A stretch of DNA of 64,000 nt. Source: Mangifera indica (Eukaryota > Streptophyta > Magnoliopsida > Sapindales > Anacardiaceae). The notes below the pieces were generated by a model, which was not told the DNA's origin, searched no databases, and was given only the letters and a program-made list of their open reading frames with translations. Below are positions 23,136-34,078 of the stretch, in pieces; the stretch's first letter is position 1, and each line of letters begins with the position of its first letter. Where the stretch lies: contig NC_058149.1 of NCBI RefSeq assembly GCF_011075055.1, positions 4,408,449-4,472,448 on the forward strand. The letters are read 5' to 3'. The position numbers and the translations under genes are program-made.

Positions 23136-24112
23136 TGATGTATACGTGACTCCATTGTCATTTTTGGGTTCCAAGCCATCCTCAAGTCTCGATGCAGCCT
23201 TTGAAGCCAAGAAGAATAAAGTTCTAGCAAACCCCAAGCCAAAGGAAGCATTGCACATTCAGTTTTGGCCTAAAACCACTTTTGAGTATAGCCTCATTGC
23301 ATGCACCCAAGGTCCAAGTGAATAGCTTGCTCCAATTGATCCAAAAGTATGACTTTGGAAGTCCATCAATGGCCCAAACATCTAAGCAACATTTTGAGAA
23401 GCCCAAAATTGGGTTTTAGTTACATTAGAACTAAGTTAGAATTTAGTTGTTTTAGTTAGGAAACATAATTCCTAAAGTTAAGGAAAAAGCAAATCACTTT
23501 TGTCTTTAGTTAATTACTATGTATGGGCTTGGTTTAGAATGCATGACTTAGCTTAATTCAAGGGATTTTTGCATAAAAAAAAATAATAGATTTTGTATTG
23601 GAAAGTCCATTTTGCCACCACTTCTTCGCTATATAAAAGGTGGCCATATTTTGTAAAATGGTTGGTTGACATTTGAATGAAACTTGAATTAAAGCATTGA
23701 AGCTTTTTCCTCATTTTCCTTGATCCAATCATCTTGGTGGTGGTGGAAGAGCCCAAAGTTGGTGGATCTCTTTCCTTTATGCCTTGGTTTTTATTAGTAT
23801 ATTCGTTAGAATCCAAATTGCATGCATGTGAAGGGCTTTCAATCCTATGAGAGAGAGTTACAGCATAATTACCATTTCTGCCACTGTATTTTACTTGTAA
23901 TTTGATTGCCTTACTCAACACAAATTGTGTACATCCATAGTTTGAAAGAAAGTTCATTGTGTTGTGATTATGATGAAATGAATTCGGCTGGGTTTGGAGT
24001 TGATTTGGTTGGTTAAACTGCAAGAACAAAAAAACTACACATACCATATGAACAGTAAAAACAGTTTTTGATACTTTGATTTCTTGTTGCATGTTTGGAT
24101 GAATATGCACCA
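23136..24112 (+). repeat. E4 5' LTR
   Basis: 977 bp, from TGATGTATACGTGAC to ATATGCACCA. A clear TATA box CTATATAAAAGG sits at about 23630. A degraded primer-binding site TGGTATGAAAAC follows at 24115. It encodes the tail motif FWPKTTFEYSLIACTQGPSE at about 23263-23325. Confidence 0.9.
23630..23641 (+). promoter_or_regulatory. E4 5' LTR TATA box
   Basis: CTATATAAAAGG lies about 480 bp before the LTR end. The same box is in the 3' LTR near 26620 and in the E6 LTR near 30655. It is the likely core promoter of this subfamily. Confidence 0.6.
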
Positions 24113-24335
24113 TTTGGTATGAAAACCTAGGGTGTTTGTGTGATTTGTTGACTAATTTCTACCTCCCAGAGCTACTGTTTACAGCTGGAATTCATTGTTT
24201 GTTACAAAGTTACCGTTCATAGAACCTTAATTTGCCTTAAACACAAACCTTCCTTAACCTAAACACTTACCAATACTCACCCCAACCCTTAAACACTTAT
24301 AACCATTAGCCTTTGCCCACTAGCCATTGCCAAAA

Positions 24336-26306
24336 ATGTCTCATAAAAGAATTTCATCCTCATCCTCCTTACCTCCTCATCCTTGGGAATTTGCCCACAT
24401 GGCACTAAAAGAAGAGGTCAAAGGAGAACTTAAGGCCATTAAGGACTAAATGAATCAAATGACGCAAATAATGAGAGAATTGACCCTCACTCAAAGTCGG
24501 GCACCCTTATCACAACCCCAAACTTCAACACAAAGCCAAATACCCCCTCCTTCTCCTAGACATCATAGGGAGGAATTGATACTTCATGATGATTCAAGTG
24601 AAGAAGAACAAGAGAGGGCACCTAGGAGAAATAAGGATGATGATAAGGGATTGAAAATTGAAATTCTGAAATTTGAGGGTGTTATGGATCCGGATGATTT
24701 TGTTGATTGGTTACATGCTATAGAGAGAGTTTTTGAATATAAGGGTCATTCGGATGAGAAGAAATGTAAGTTTGCCATCTTGAAATTCAAGGATTATGCA
24801 TCCTTGTGGTGGGAAAATCTCAAGAAGCAAAGAGAAAGGGACAGTAAAGAGAGAGTGAGATCTTGGGAGAAACTAAAGAAGCTTATGAAGAGAAGATTCC
24901 TCCCAGAGAACCATAAACAAGATCTTTACCTCAAGCTACACACCCTTAAGCAAGGAAATGATGGAATAGAGCATTACGTAAGGGAGTTTGAGAAGCTATT
25001 AATGAGGAGTGAGCAGCCGGAAGAAAAGGAGCAAACCATTGCAAGATTTATGGGAGGATTGAATCAAGACATTGCTCATATGGTGGAGTTGCAACCATAT
25101 TGCACATTTGAAGATGTGTGTAAGTTGGTTATTAAAGTGGAGAAGCAAAAGAAGGTCATGAAGCCCATGGTTTCCAAGTCATTCTCCAAAGGGACATTAT
25201 TTAACAAAAGCACATCTTTTACCAAGGGAACTACCTTCCATAAAGGTTCCCCATCCTTCACAAATGTTGTTGATTCTTCTTCCAAAGAGAAAGGCAAGGA
25301 AAAAATAGTGGAACCAACTAAGGACAAGCCTAATATGGTGAAGACCAACCTCTCCAACAAAACGTGCTTTAAATGCCAAGGCTATGGACACTTCCAGATT
25401 GAATGCCCTAATAGGAGAGTTTTATCCTTGATGGAGATACAAGCAATTGAGGAGTCTCTTCAAGAAGAAGAAGAAAGTGAAGTTTCCAGCTATGAAAGTG
25501 ATGAAGCCAACAAGGAAGAAGAAGAAATTCTACAAAGAGCTAATGAAGGAGAGTTGCTAGTTATTAGGAGAGCTTTTCATGTCAAGCCTCTTCCTCATGA
25601 AGAGTAAAGACTCCACATTTTTCAATCAAGGTGCACTATTGGAGGTAAAGTGTGTTATTTAATTATTGATAGTGGGAGTTGTGCAAAGGTGGTCTCATCC
25701 ACCTTAGTAGATAAGCTTAGGTTGTCTACTATGCCACACCTTCAACCATACAAACTACAATGGTTGAGTAATGGGACCAACCTCCAAGTAGCCAAACAAG
25801 TGCTTGTTTCCTTCTCTATTGGTAAGCATTATAATGATGAGATTTTGTGTGATGTGATTCCTATGGATGCTTGTCACTTGTTATTGGGAAGACCTTGGCA
25901 GTTTGATAGAAAAGTGAAGCATGATGGCAAGAAGACCACTTACTCCTTTAAATCCAATGGCAAGACTATCATTTTAACTCCTCTTAGTCCACAACAAGTT
26001 CATAAAGCTATTAAAGGAAAAGAAGTCAAGAAAGAGAGCTTGTTTATAAATGGTCAGCAAGTGGAGGATAACCATCTTGAGGATTTTAGGGCAAATCCTT
26101 CTCAACCCAGGGGGGATGATGTATACGCAACTCCATTGTCATTTTTGGGTTCCAAGCCATCCTCAAGTCTCCATGTAGCCTTTGAAGCCAAGAAGAATAA
26201 AGTTCTAGCAAACCCCAAGCCAAAGGAAGCATTGCACATTCAGTTTTGGCCCAAAACCATTTTTGAGTATAGTCTCATTGCATGCACCGAAGGTCTAAGT
26301 GAATAG
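24336..26306 (+). pseudogene. E4 gag-protease-LTR tail, two nonsense codons
   Basis: A single frame runs from the ATG of MSHKRISSSSS at 24336 to TAG at 26306, about 656 codons. It is broken only by TAA at 24447 and TAA at 25605, both CAA in relatives. Gag DPDDFVDWLHAIERVFEYK is at about 24690, the knuckle CFKCQGYGHFQIECP at about 25365, and protease LIIDSGSCAKV at about 25662. After protease it jumps to the integrase-end sequence HLEDFRANPSQP and ends in the LTR-encoded tail. Gag would assemble particles and protease would process them. With both stops it cannot do so now. Confidence 0.88.
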
Positions 26307-27110
26307 CTTGCTCCAATTGATCCAAAAGTGTGACTTTGGAAGTCTATCAATGGCCCAAACGTCCAAGCATCATTTTGAGAAGCCCAAAAAGCCCAAAATT
26401 AGGTTTTAGTTACATTAGAACTAAGTTAGAATTTAGTTGTTTTAGTTAGGAAACATAATTCCTAAAGTTAAGGAAAAAACAAATCACTTTTGTCTTTAGT
26501 TAATTACTATGTATGGGCTTGGTTTAGAATGCATGGCTTAGCTTAATTCAAGGGATTTTTTCATAAAAAAAATTAATAGATTTTGTATTGGAAAGTCCGT
26601 TTTGCCACGACTTCTTCCCTATATAAAAGGTGGCCATACTTTGTAAAATGGTTGGTTGACATTTGAATGAAACTTGAATTAAAGCATTGAAGCTTTTTCC
26701 TCATTTTCCTTGATCCAATCATCTTGGTGGAAGATTGGTGGTGGAAGAGCCCAAGGTTGGTGGATCTCTTTCCTTTATGCCTTGGTTTTCATTAGTATGT
26801 TCCTTAGAATCCAAATTGCATGCATGTGAAGGGTTTTCAATCCTATGGCAGAGAGTTGTAGCATAATTACCATTTCTGCCACTACATTCTACTTGTAATT
26901 TGATTGCCTTATTCTACACCAATTGTGTATGTCCATAGTTTGAAAGAAAGTTCAATGTGTTGTGATTATGATGAAATGAATTCCGTTGGGTTTGGAGTTG
27001 ATTTGGTTGGTTAAACTACAAGAACAAAAAAACTGCACATACCACATAAACAGTGAAAACAGTTTTTGATACTTTGATTTCTTATTGCATGTTTGGATGA
27101 ATATGCACCA
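26117..27110 (+). repeat. E4 3' LTR
   Basis: 994 bp, preceded by the purine tract CCAGGGGGGA and ended by ATATGCACCA, then AAAGG. It is close to the 5' LTR with scattered differences (for example an 11 bp AAAAGCCCAAA difference near 26386). Confidence 0.9.
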
Positions 27111-27585
27111 AAAGGTGTACTATTTTGTCTTGTATTCATTAATTTGGGTATGGGTTTAGTTTATGATGGATGGCTTAGCATACATTAGGGATTTTAGTTG
27201 ATTTTATTTTAATTTTGTTGACCAAAGTGTATCATTGCCATCTATACCTCTTATATGAAGGGGTGAGCCTTCATTTGTAATTTTTGGTTGACATTTGAAT
27301 GAAACTTAAATTAAAGCATTGAAGCTTTTTCCTCATTTTCCTTTATCCAATCATCTATGTGGAAGACGCCAAGGTTGATGGATCTCTTTCCTTTATGCCT
27401 TGGTTTTCATTAGTGTGCTTCTTAGAATCCAAATTGCATGAATCCTATGGCAGAGAGTTGTAGCATAATTACCATTTTTGCCACTGCATTCTACTTGTAA
27501 TTTGATTGTCTTATTCTAGACCAATTATGTATGTGCATAACTTAAAAGAAAGTTCATTGCGTTGTGATTATAATGAAATGAATTC

Positions 27586-28256
27586 CCTATTCACACAAAC
27601 TATACCTAAAGCACTAACCATAACCCATTCAACCTACCTCACAAACACCAAGATGTCACAAAGGAGTGAATCATCTTCCCCACCCCATCCTTGGCAATTT
27701 GGTCACCAAAAACTACAAGGAGAGATTCATGAACTTAAAGAGCATTAACTCAAGTCCTACAACTTGTAAGGAACCTTCAACTAAAACTAAGCACCTGACC
27801 CACCTTAACAAACTTGAGCGCCATTACCTCCACCTTATCAACCCTATCACTGCCAAATTCTACTCAGACAAACACCTCCACCTGCACACTATGGAGAAGA
27901 ATTACTCATTTATAGTGAGTCAAGTGACAATAAAGACACTAGTAGAAGCAGAAGACCTATGAATGATGATTATGGACTCAAAATCGATATCTCAGACTTT
28001 GAGGGGACCTTTAACCTAGATGAGTTTATAGATTGGCTTTATGCTATTGAGAGGGTATTTGAACACAAAAGGTATTTGGATGAAAATAAGTGCAAGGTGG
28101 TCATATTGAAGTTCAAAGGTTATGCTTCACTATGGTGGGAGAATGTTAAAAAGCAAAGAAGTAGAGAAGGGAAAAAGAAGGTTAGAATATGGGATAAATT
28201 GAAGAAATTACTTAAGAAACTGTTCTTATCTAAGAACCATAGGCAAGAGTTGTTAA
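27586..28256 (+). pseudogene. Element D leader end and gag N-terminal half
   Basis: The leader ends in CAAACACCAAG and the ATG at 27653 opens MSQRSESSSPPHPWQFGHQK, parallel to MSHKRTSSSS...HPWEFAH of family B. Frames shift after 27748. The part at 27959-28256 carries FNLDEFIDWLYAIERVFEHK and YASLWWENVKKQ, the conserved gag core. It is cut at 28256 by a repeat and resumes at 29063. It is a broken capsid gene. Confidence 0.8.
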
Positions 28257-29062
28257 TGTGATCCATGGAAGACCAAGAACATGTGATCTAATGAAGGACT
28301 ATGACAAGAGTGTAGTAGGCTAGATTGCATTAAAAATATTGAAGACACAAGCTAAAGGTAAGAAGCATGATGTGGCAGTCAAGGATGACATGGCAAATGA
28401 CATGGAGAGCATCAAACACATAGGAAATGATTTGGCACATCCTTGGTGACGTTTTCACTTGTCAAAATATAAAGAGGGAGCTTGATTAGGTAAAAATTTA
28501 TGTGAAGAAAGCAAGAGAATTTAGTTAGAGTTCAGCTTCACAGTATTTCTAGTTTTCTAGTTGTTTAGGATTTTTATTTGTTTCAAAAGTCTTGGTTTTA
28601 TTTTCTTTAACAATTATAATTATATTAGAATTATTATTTAAATTAGGATTATTATTTAGATTAAGATTATTACAATCTTACAGATTAGATTTATTATTAT
28701 CCTATTTAGACTAATGACATTGTGAGATCTTTTCTCTAGAATCTTTTGAGAACACATGAACTTATCAAGAATATTTTCTTGTGGCATTCAAATATAACTT
28801 ATCACTCTTCTTTTTTTTTATTCTAGAGTGTGGCATCAACTTATACCTTTGGTTTATGTCAATTATAGACATCGAGTCATTGTTTATATACTTTTGGTTC
28901 ATGATTATCCATAATCATTGGGTCAAGGTGTTTATACTTTTGGTTTGTGTCAATTATAGTGTCAAGTTTTTCTTTAATTTGAAATCTGATTTAGCTTTTC
29001 TAGGTTTCTAGCTTTCTTGCTTATGTGTAGGGTCTAACAGTTCATCTGTGAGGTTTGCATCA
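28257..29062 (+). repeat. Solo LTR-like insertion in element D gag
   Basis: This 806 bp block runs from TGTGATCCATGG to GAGGTTTGCATCA, with TG...CA ends. It splits a gag frame that continues on both sides (NHRQELL | LETSYH in place of NHKQDLYLKLHTLK). It has no match elsewhere in the window. No clean target duplication is visible (GTTAA against GTAGT). It has no coding capacity. A solo LTR of another family is the best reading. Confidence 0.6.
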
Positions 29063-29751
29063 GTAGTACTTGAAACTTCATACCATTAAGTAAGGAGACA
29101 GTAGTGTAAAGGAGTACATTAGGGAGTTTGTGAAATTGATGATGAGGAGTGAGATGCTTAAGCTTAAGGAACAAACCATTACATGATTCCCTGGAGGATT
29201 AAGGCAAGATGTAGCTAATATGGTAGAATTGCAACCTTATTGCTTATTTGAAGATATATGTAAGATTGCCATCAAAATTGAGAAATAAAGAAAGCCCATG
29301 AGACTCTCGGCCACCAAGACTTACACCAAGGGGATCTTATTTTCCAAAAGGTGTTATTCCTATACCAAGCCCAAGAGTTCTTTTAGAGACAAGGGCAAAG
29401 AAAAGGTGGTTGATCAAGCCAAAGATAAGCCTTACTTGGCAAGACCAACCCAAAATGGCAAGAACTGCTTCAAGTGCCATGGCTATGGTCATTTCCAAGC
29501 TAATTGTCCCAACCAAAAGGTGATGACACTCAAAGAAAAACAAGCCATTGAAAAAGCCTATCAATGCATGGAAGAAGTGGAAGTTAATGAGAATGATGAC
29601 ATGGCCGAAAATGAAGAAGAAGAGGTGATTAAAGAAGCAGATAGTGGTAACATGTTATGCTTAGGAGAGCCTTACACACCTAAAATAGCCTCCATGATGA
29701 TTAAAGGCTTAACATCTTCCAAATAAGACGCACCATCAATGGCAAGGTGTG
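29063..29751 (+). pseudogene. Element D gag C-terminal half and protease start
   Basis: It resumes gag with KEYIREFVKLMMRSEMLKLK and VANMVELQPYCLFEDICK. An open piece at 29298-29726 follows, with the knuckle CFKCHGYGHFQANCP (about 29467) and an acidic stretch MEEVEVNENDDMAENEEEE. The protease start RRTINGKVC is in another frame at about 29727-29751. It then ends at an inversion junction. In-frame stops at about 29091 and 29286 show it is dead. Confidence 0.8.
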
Positions 29752-29783
29752 TTAGGCCATAGTAGACAACTGGTGCGTCTTAT
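29723..29783. repeat. 13 bp inverted repeat at an inversion junction
   Basis: ATAAGACGCACCA (29723-29735) is the exact reverse complement of TGGTGCGTCTTAT (29771-29783), with 35 bases between. Plus-strand gag/protease lies to the left and minus-strand integrase to the right. Confidence 0.8.
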
Positions 29784-30112
29784 CTAAGGTTTTATTTATG
29801 CCAAAATGACCTGTTAACCCACCACCATGTGTCTCCCTAATAAGAAGCTCTCTAAAAGAACCCTTAGGGATGTACAATTTGGTTCCTTTGAAGAGGAAAC
29901 CATCTTGGATAGTGTAGTCTTCATAGGCACCCATTGAACACTTCTTTAAGATCTCTCCAAGCTCTGCATCTTCATGATAATAATCTTTCATGAGTTGAAA
30001 CCCAAGGATCCGTGCATCAAGTATGGATAATAGATAATGTCTCATTGAGAGTGCATCAGCAACTACATTAGAAGTTCCTTGCTTATAAAAAGAAACAAAA
30101 GAGAAAGATTTG
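29752..30112 (-). pseudogene. Inverted gypsy pol fragment (RNase H end, integrase zinc finger)
   Basis: On the minus strand it encodes YKQGTSNVVADALSMRHYLL, LDARILGFQLMKDYYHEDAE and RETHGGGLTGHFGINKTLDK. These are the RNase H end and the His-rich start of the integrase HHCC finger, as at 56460-56770 in E2. It is open over most of its length but bounded by an inverted junction on the left and an LTR insertion on the right. Confidence 0.85.
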
Positions 30113-30177
30113 ATATAACCCTTGCTGATTGATCTAACAAGAACTATAACAATCTATTGGAATCTTGCCCAAAGATC
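30113..30177 (-). repeat. Family A LTR end fragment
   Basis: TGATATAACCCTTGCTGATT onward matches the first 65 bp (plus-strand view) of the inverted family A LTRs at 34079, 35178 and 43110. The LTR of E6 starts at 30178, directly after AAAGATC. Confidence 0.8.
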
Positions 30178-31161
30178 TGATGTATACGTGGCTCCATTGT
30201 CATTTTCGGGTTCCAAGCCATCCTTAAGTCTCCATGCAACCTTTGAAGCCAAGAAGAATGAAGTTCTAGCAAATCCCAAGCCAAATAAAGCATTGCACCT
30301 TTAATTTTGGCCCAAAACCACTTTTGGATATAGTCTTATTACATCCACCCAAGGTCCAAGTGAATAGCTTGCTCCAATTGATCCAAAAGTGCAACTTTGA
30401 AGTCCATCAATGGCCCAAACGTCCAAGCATCATTTTGAGAAGCCCAAAATTAGGTTTTAGTTACATTGGAACTAAGTTAGAATTTAGTTGTTTTAGTTAG
30501 GAAACATCATTCCTAAAGTTAAAGAAAAAGCAACTAACTTTTGTCTTTAGTTAATTGCTATATATGGGCTTGGTTTAGAATGAATGGCTTAGCTTAATTC
30601 ATGCCATTTTAGTTGACTTTTGTGGGAAATATTGTATCATTGCCATCCATGCCTCCTATATAAAGGGGTGGATCTTCATTTGTAAAAGTTTTTGGTTTTT
30701 GCTCTTGAATGAAATTTTGAAGAAAGCTTGTTGGCTTTTTTTTCCTCATTTCCTTTATCCAATCATTCTTGGTTGAAGAATGGTGGTGGAAGACCCCAAG
30801 GTTGGTAGAATTTTCCTTTATGCTTTGGTTAATTTTCTTGTTACCCTTGAAATCCAAAGTGTGAAGATTTGAATATGTGTTGTATGCCTCGGGTACTGTT
30901 CACAGTGTGTGATTTTCAATTTCTAGTTTTTGCCAGCAAACTTTGAAGCTAGTTTTGAATGCCTTGTTGATTGAGTTGTGGTTGACGTTATAAACCGTTC
31001 AAAAGCTTTTTGAATGTCTTTTCCAATGATATATAATTTACATGATTTGGAGGTCATTTGATTGGATAAAAATTGAAGACAAATTGTTGTTGTGTCAAAT
31101 GAATAGTATCTTCTAGAATTGAGTTTGTGTGTTGTTGCATTATCTTGATGGAAATGCACCA
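30178..31161 (+). repeat. E6 5' LTR
   Basis: 984 bp, from TGATGTATACGTGGC to AAATGCACCA. It is closest to the E4 LTRs in its first half and to E3 in its second. A TATA box CTATATAAAGGGG lies at about 30657. Confidence 0.88.
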
Positions 31162-31279
31162 TTTGGTATCAGAACCTAGGGTGTTTGTGTGATTTTTTAA
31201 CTTATTTCTACCTCTCGAAGCACTATTCACCATCGGAATTCACTGTTTACTATAAAGTTACTGTTCACAAAACCTTAAT

Positions 31280-33314
31280 TTTGTTTTTTTTGATAAGTAA
31301 TAATAATTTTATACCAAAGAAAGAATGTACAAATGCCTATCTAGGACAAAACCCCTAGATTAAGCTTAAACACAAGCATACCTAGGACAAGCCCCTAGGT
31401 TATGTCGAAACAACATGAAGCTCAAAACATTCAAACAATGGAACAAAGAGATCCAAAGATACATCACAAACACAAGTACTAAAGGGAGCAAACTGTCCTA
31501 AAGCTACACAACCAAACAAAATACTCAAGAAATCTAGATACCAGAAACACAAGGCATAACTCTTTACAATATTCGGAACTCAAAGAGTTAATGGAATATT
31601 GAGTTTGGCAAGTCCCAAATCAATGCAATAGAGTCATTTATGCGTGAGCTTGGAATGTTTGATAAAGAATAAGCTCTAGCCTTCACACAATCCTTGATGG
31701 CGAAAATGATCCTATCTTTCAGAGATTTGCTACTACCAAAGAGAACATGGTTGCGTTCACACCAAATGTGGTAGATAGTGGCTCCAAAACAAAGCTTACA
31801 AATGATGTGGAGAAGAGAGTTGCCCTTCCATTTATTTGCATAATAAGGAACAAGAGTGCTCAATGGTTGGGGGGGATTATCCAAGCGGCAAAGATTAGCA
31901 ATATGATTCCAAATTGCGGCAGAATAGGGGCATTGGAAAAAAAGATGATCCATGCTTTCCGGAGCCAAATTGCAAAGACCACATACATTGCTAGGGATGA
32001 TGCCGAGATTATGAAACTTATCCTTGGTTTTCATACCACCCTTGATACCCATCCATACAATGAAAGAGTGTCTTGGAAAATGTCTTTTGAACCAAATAAT
32101 ACTATGCCATGGAACTTTAGATTTTGAAACCCTTATGCTATTCCAAGCTGATTTGATAGTGAATTTACCATTTGTGCTAGGCTTCCACCATAGGATATCA
32201 TCACCATGAGAGGGAGGAGGAATAATGGTAGTTTTTATTTCCAAGAGGGTTGTAGAATTTGTCAAAGGCCATTTCCATACACTTTCCTCAATCACCTCCT
32301 TGACTTTGCAATACAACAGAAGTCTTGAGTCATAAACCACCCTAGGACCATATTTGTCAATGAGGGGTCCTAAAGGGTGCCAATTGTCATGCCAAAGGTG
32401 AGTATTCTGCCCATTTCCTACAATTTTCTGGATTTTTCCTTTGGTGCTCTCCCTAAGCAAAAGTAATTTCCTCCAAACCCAAGAACAATTGCCATTTGGT
32501 TTAACCTCCCAAAAGCTTTTGTTTCTAAGGTGATTATCATTGATCCAATCTGCCCATAAAGAGGTTCCAGACTTTTGAAGGAGTTTCCATACATGCTTCA
32601 TCATTGCGGCCTTGTTCCAAGATTTGCTTTTCATTATGCCTAAACCCCCTTCTTCTTTTGGAAGGCAAATATCATCCCAAGCAACTTTTGCCTTCTTGCT
32701 ACAGGATATGTCACCACTCCAAAGGAAATTTCTAAGGTAGCCATCAATTACGTTGTGTACTTTTGCGGGAAGGATAAACGTTGAGGACCAATATACTTGG
32801 ATGCTAAACAGGATAGCCTTGATGAGAATAAGTCTTCCAGCATATGAGAGGAACTTACTTTTCCAAGAGGAGATCCTAGCCACAATCTTGTCAATTAGGG
32901 GTTTGCAATCATCAACCCTTAGCTTGGAAGAAATCATAGGTACACCAAGGTATTTAAATGGGAGAGTGCCAAACTCAATACCAAGGATTGATTTAAGATG
33001 TTCCGCTTCAGCATTATTGACTCCGGAGAGATAGATATTGCTCTTTGTTTGATTAGTTCTAAGTCCGGACCAAGAGTGAAAGCACTCTAATACCCCTTCT
33101 ATCAGAGATATGGAATGCACATCTGCCCTACAATCCGCAAAACATAAGTGAGTGATATTATTTTTCTTACACTTCCAATAATGGCTAAATTGAGCATTCT
33201 CCTTAAGTTCACTAAGCATGCAAGATAGCACCTCCATGGCAATGACAAAAAGGTGCGGAGAGAGAGGATCCCCTTGCCGTAATCCTCTAGCACTTTTGAA
33301 GAAGCCAACAAGTT
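31280..33314 (-). mobile_element. 5'-truncated LINE in E6 leader
   Basis: The 3' end is on the left (T run 31284-31291, then the conserved 3' UTR with hairpins). The body runs to about 33314 inside the RT region (GELVGFF equivalent). Host leader ...AACCTTAATTT stops at the left and resumes as TTAACCTAAACAC at the right. No target duplication is seen, and about 25-30 bases of leader are missing relative to E2 and E3. Confidence 0.85.
31588..33313 (-). pseudogene. LINE ORF2 C-terminal part (RT end, zf-RVT)
   Basis: The frame is open from the truncation point to a stop at 31588. It keeps GLRQGDPLSPHLFV and then ITHLCFADCRADVHSIS, where L8 has CFADDLILFCRAD. An in-frame loss of five residues thus removes the second catalytic Asp. 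FKYLGVPM, the KAKVAWDDICLPKEEGGLGI block and the zf-RVT region (CGLCNLAPESMDHLFFQCPY) follow. It lacks the endonuclease and the first half of RT. Confidence 0.85.
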
Positions 33315-33397
33315 CTTAACCTAAACACTTACCAATACTCCCCCCAACCATTAAACACTTATAACCATTAGCCTTTACCCACTAGTCATTACCAAAA

Positions 33398-34078
33398 ATG
33401 TCCCATAAAAGAACTTTATCCTCATCCTCCTCACCTCCTCATCCTTGGGAATTTGCCCACATGTCACTAAAAGAAGAGGTCAAAGGAGAACTTAAGGCCA
33501 TTAGGGACCAAATGAATCAAATAATGCAAATGATGAGAGACTTGACCCTCACTCAAAGCTGGGCACCCTTATCACAACCCCAAACTTCAACACAAAGCCA
33601 AATACCCCCTCCTCCACCTCACCTAACCCAACTACATCACCCAAGAAGATATAATAGACCTTCCCCTCCTCCTCCTAGACATACTAGGGAGGAATTGATA
33701 ATTCATGATGACTCAAGTGAGGAAGAACAAGAGAGGCCACCTAGGAGAGAAAAGGATGATGATAGGGGCTTAAAGATTGAAATTCTGAAATTTGAGGGTA
33801 GTATGGATCCGGGTGATTTTATTGATTGGTTACATGCTATAGAGAGAGTTTTTGAATATAAGGCCTATTTAGATGAGAAGAAATGTAAGCTTGCCATCTT
33901 GAAATTCAAGGATTATGCATCCCTATGGTGGGAAAATCTCAAGAAGCAAAGGGAAAAGGACGGTAAAGAGAGAGTGAGATCTTAGGAGAAACTAAAGAAG
34001 CTTATGAAGAGAAGATTCTTCCTGGACAACCATAAACAAGATCTTTACCTCAAGCTACACACCCTTAAGCAAGGAAGT
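33398..34078 (+). pseudogene. E6 gag, first part
   Basis: The ATG at 33398 opens MSHKRTLSSSSSPPHPWEFA. The gag core DPGDFIDWLHAIERVFEYKA and the YASLWWENLKKQ block are intact. TAG at 33983 replaces the TGG of VRSWEKL. The frame continues to 34078, where the solo LTR is inserted, and resumes at 34927. Confidence 0.85.

Larger units (their letters stand above)
23136..27110 (+). mobile_element. E4: gypsy derivative with gag-protease only
   Basis: Both LTRs are full (23136-24112 and 26117-27110), but the internal region is only about 2.0 kb against 4.7 kb in E2. Gag and protease are present; RT, RNase H and integrase are gone. The junction at about 26062 joins ..INGQQVE to D.HLEDFRANPSQP in frame. 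It is flanked by AAAG or AAAAG. It resembles the TR-GAG type of non-autonomous elements and would need enzymes from a relative such as E2. Confidence 0.88.
22775..27585 (+). repeat. Family B-related LTR, split by E4 and 3'-truncated
   Basis: The left part (22775-23135) starts TGAAGTATCTACGGG and matches the first part of the LTR at 20637. The right part (27111-27585) resumes at ..GGTGTACTATTTTGTC and ends early at ATGAAATGAATTC. The tail LQFWSKSIFGFSLLKWTQNP is encoded at 22900-22963. E4 fills the gap. Confidence 0.8.

Noticed and set aside
23553..24113. A 186-codon minus-strand open frame in the E4 5' LTR
   Set aside because: It is antisense to the LTR and broken in the sister LTR at 26534-27110, so it is not under protein selection.
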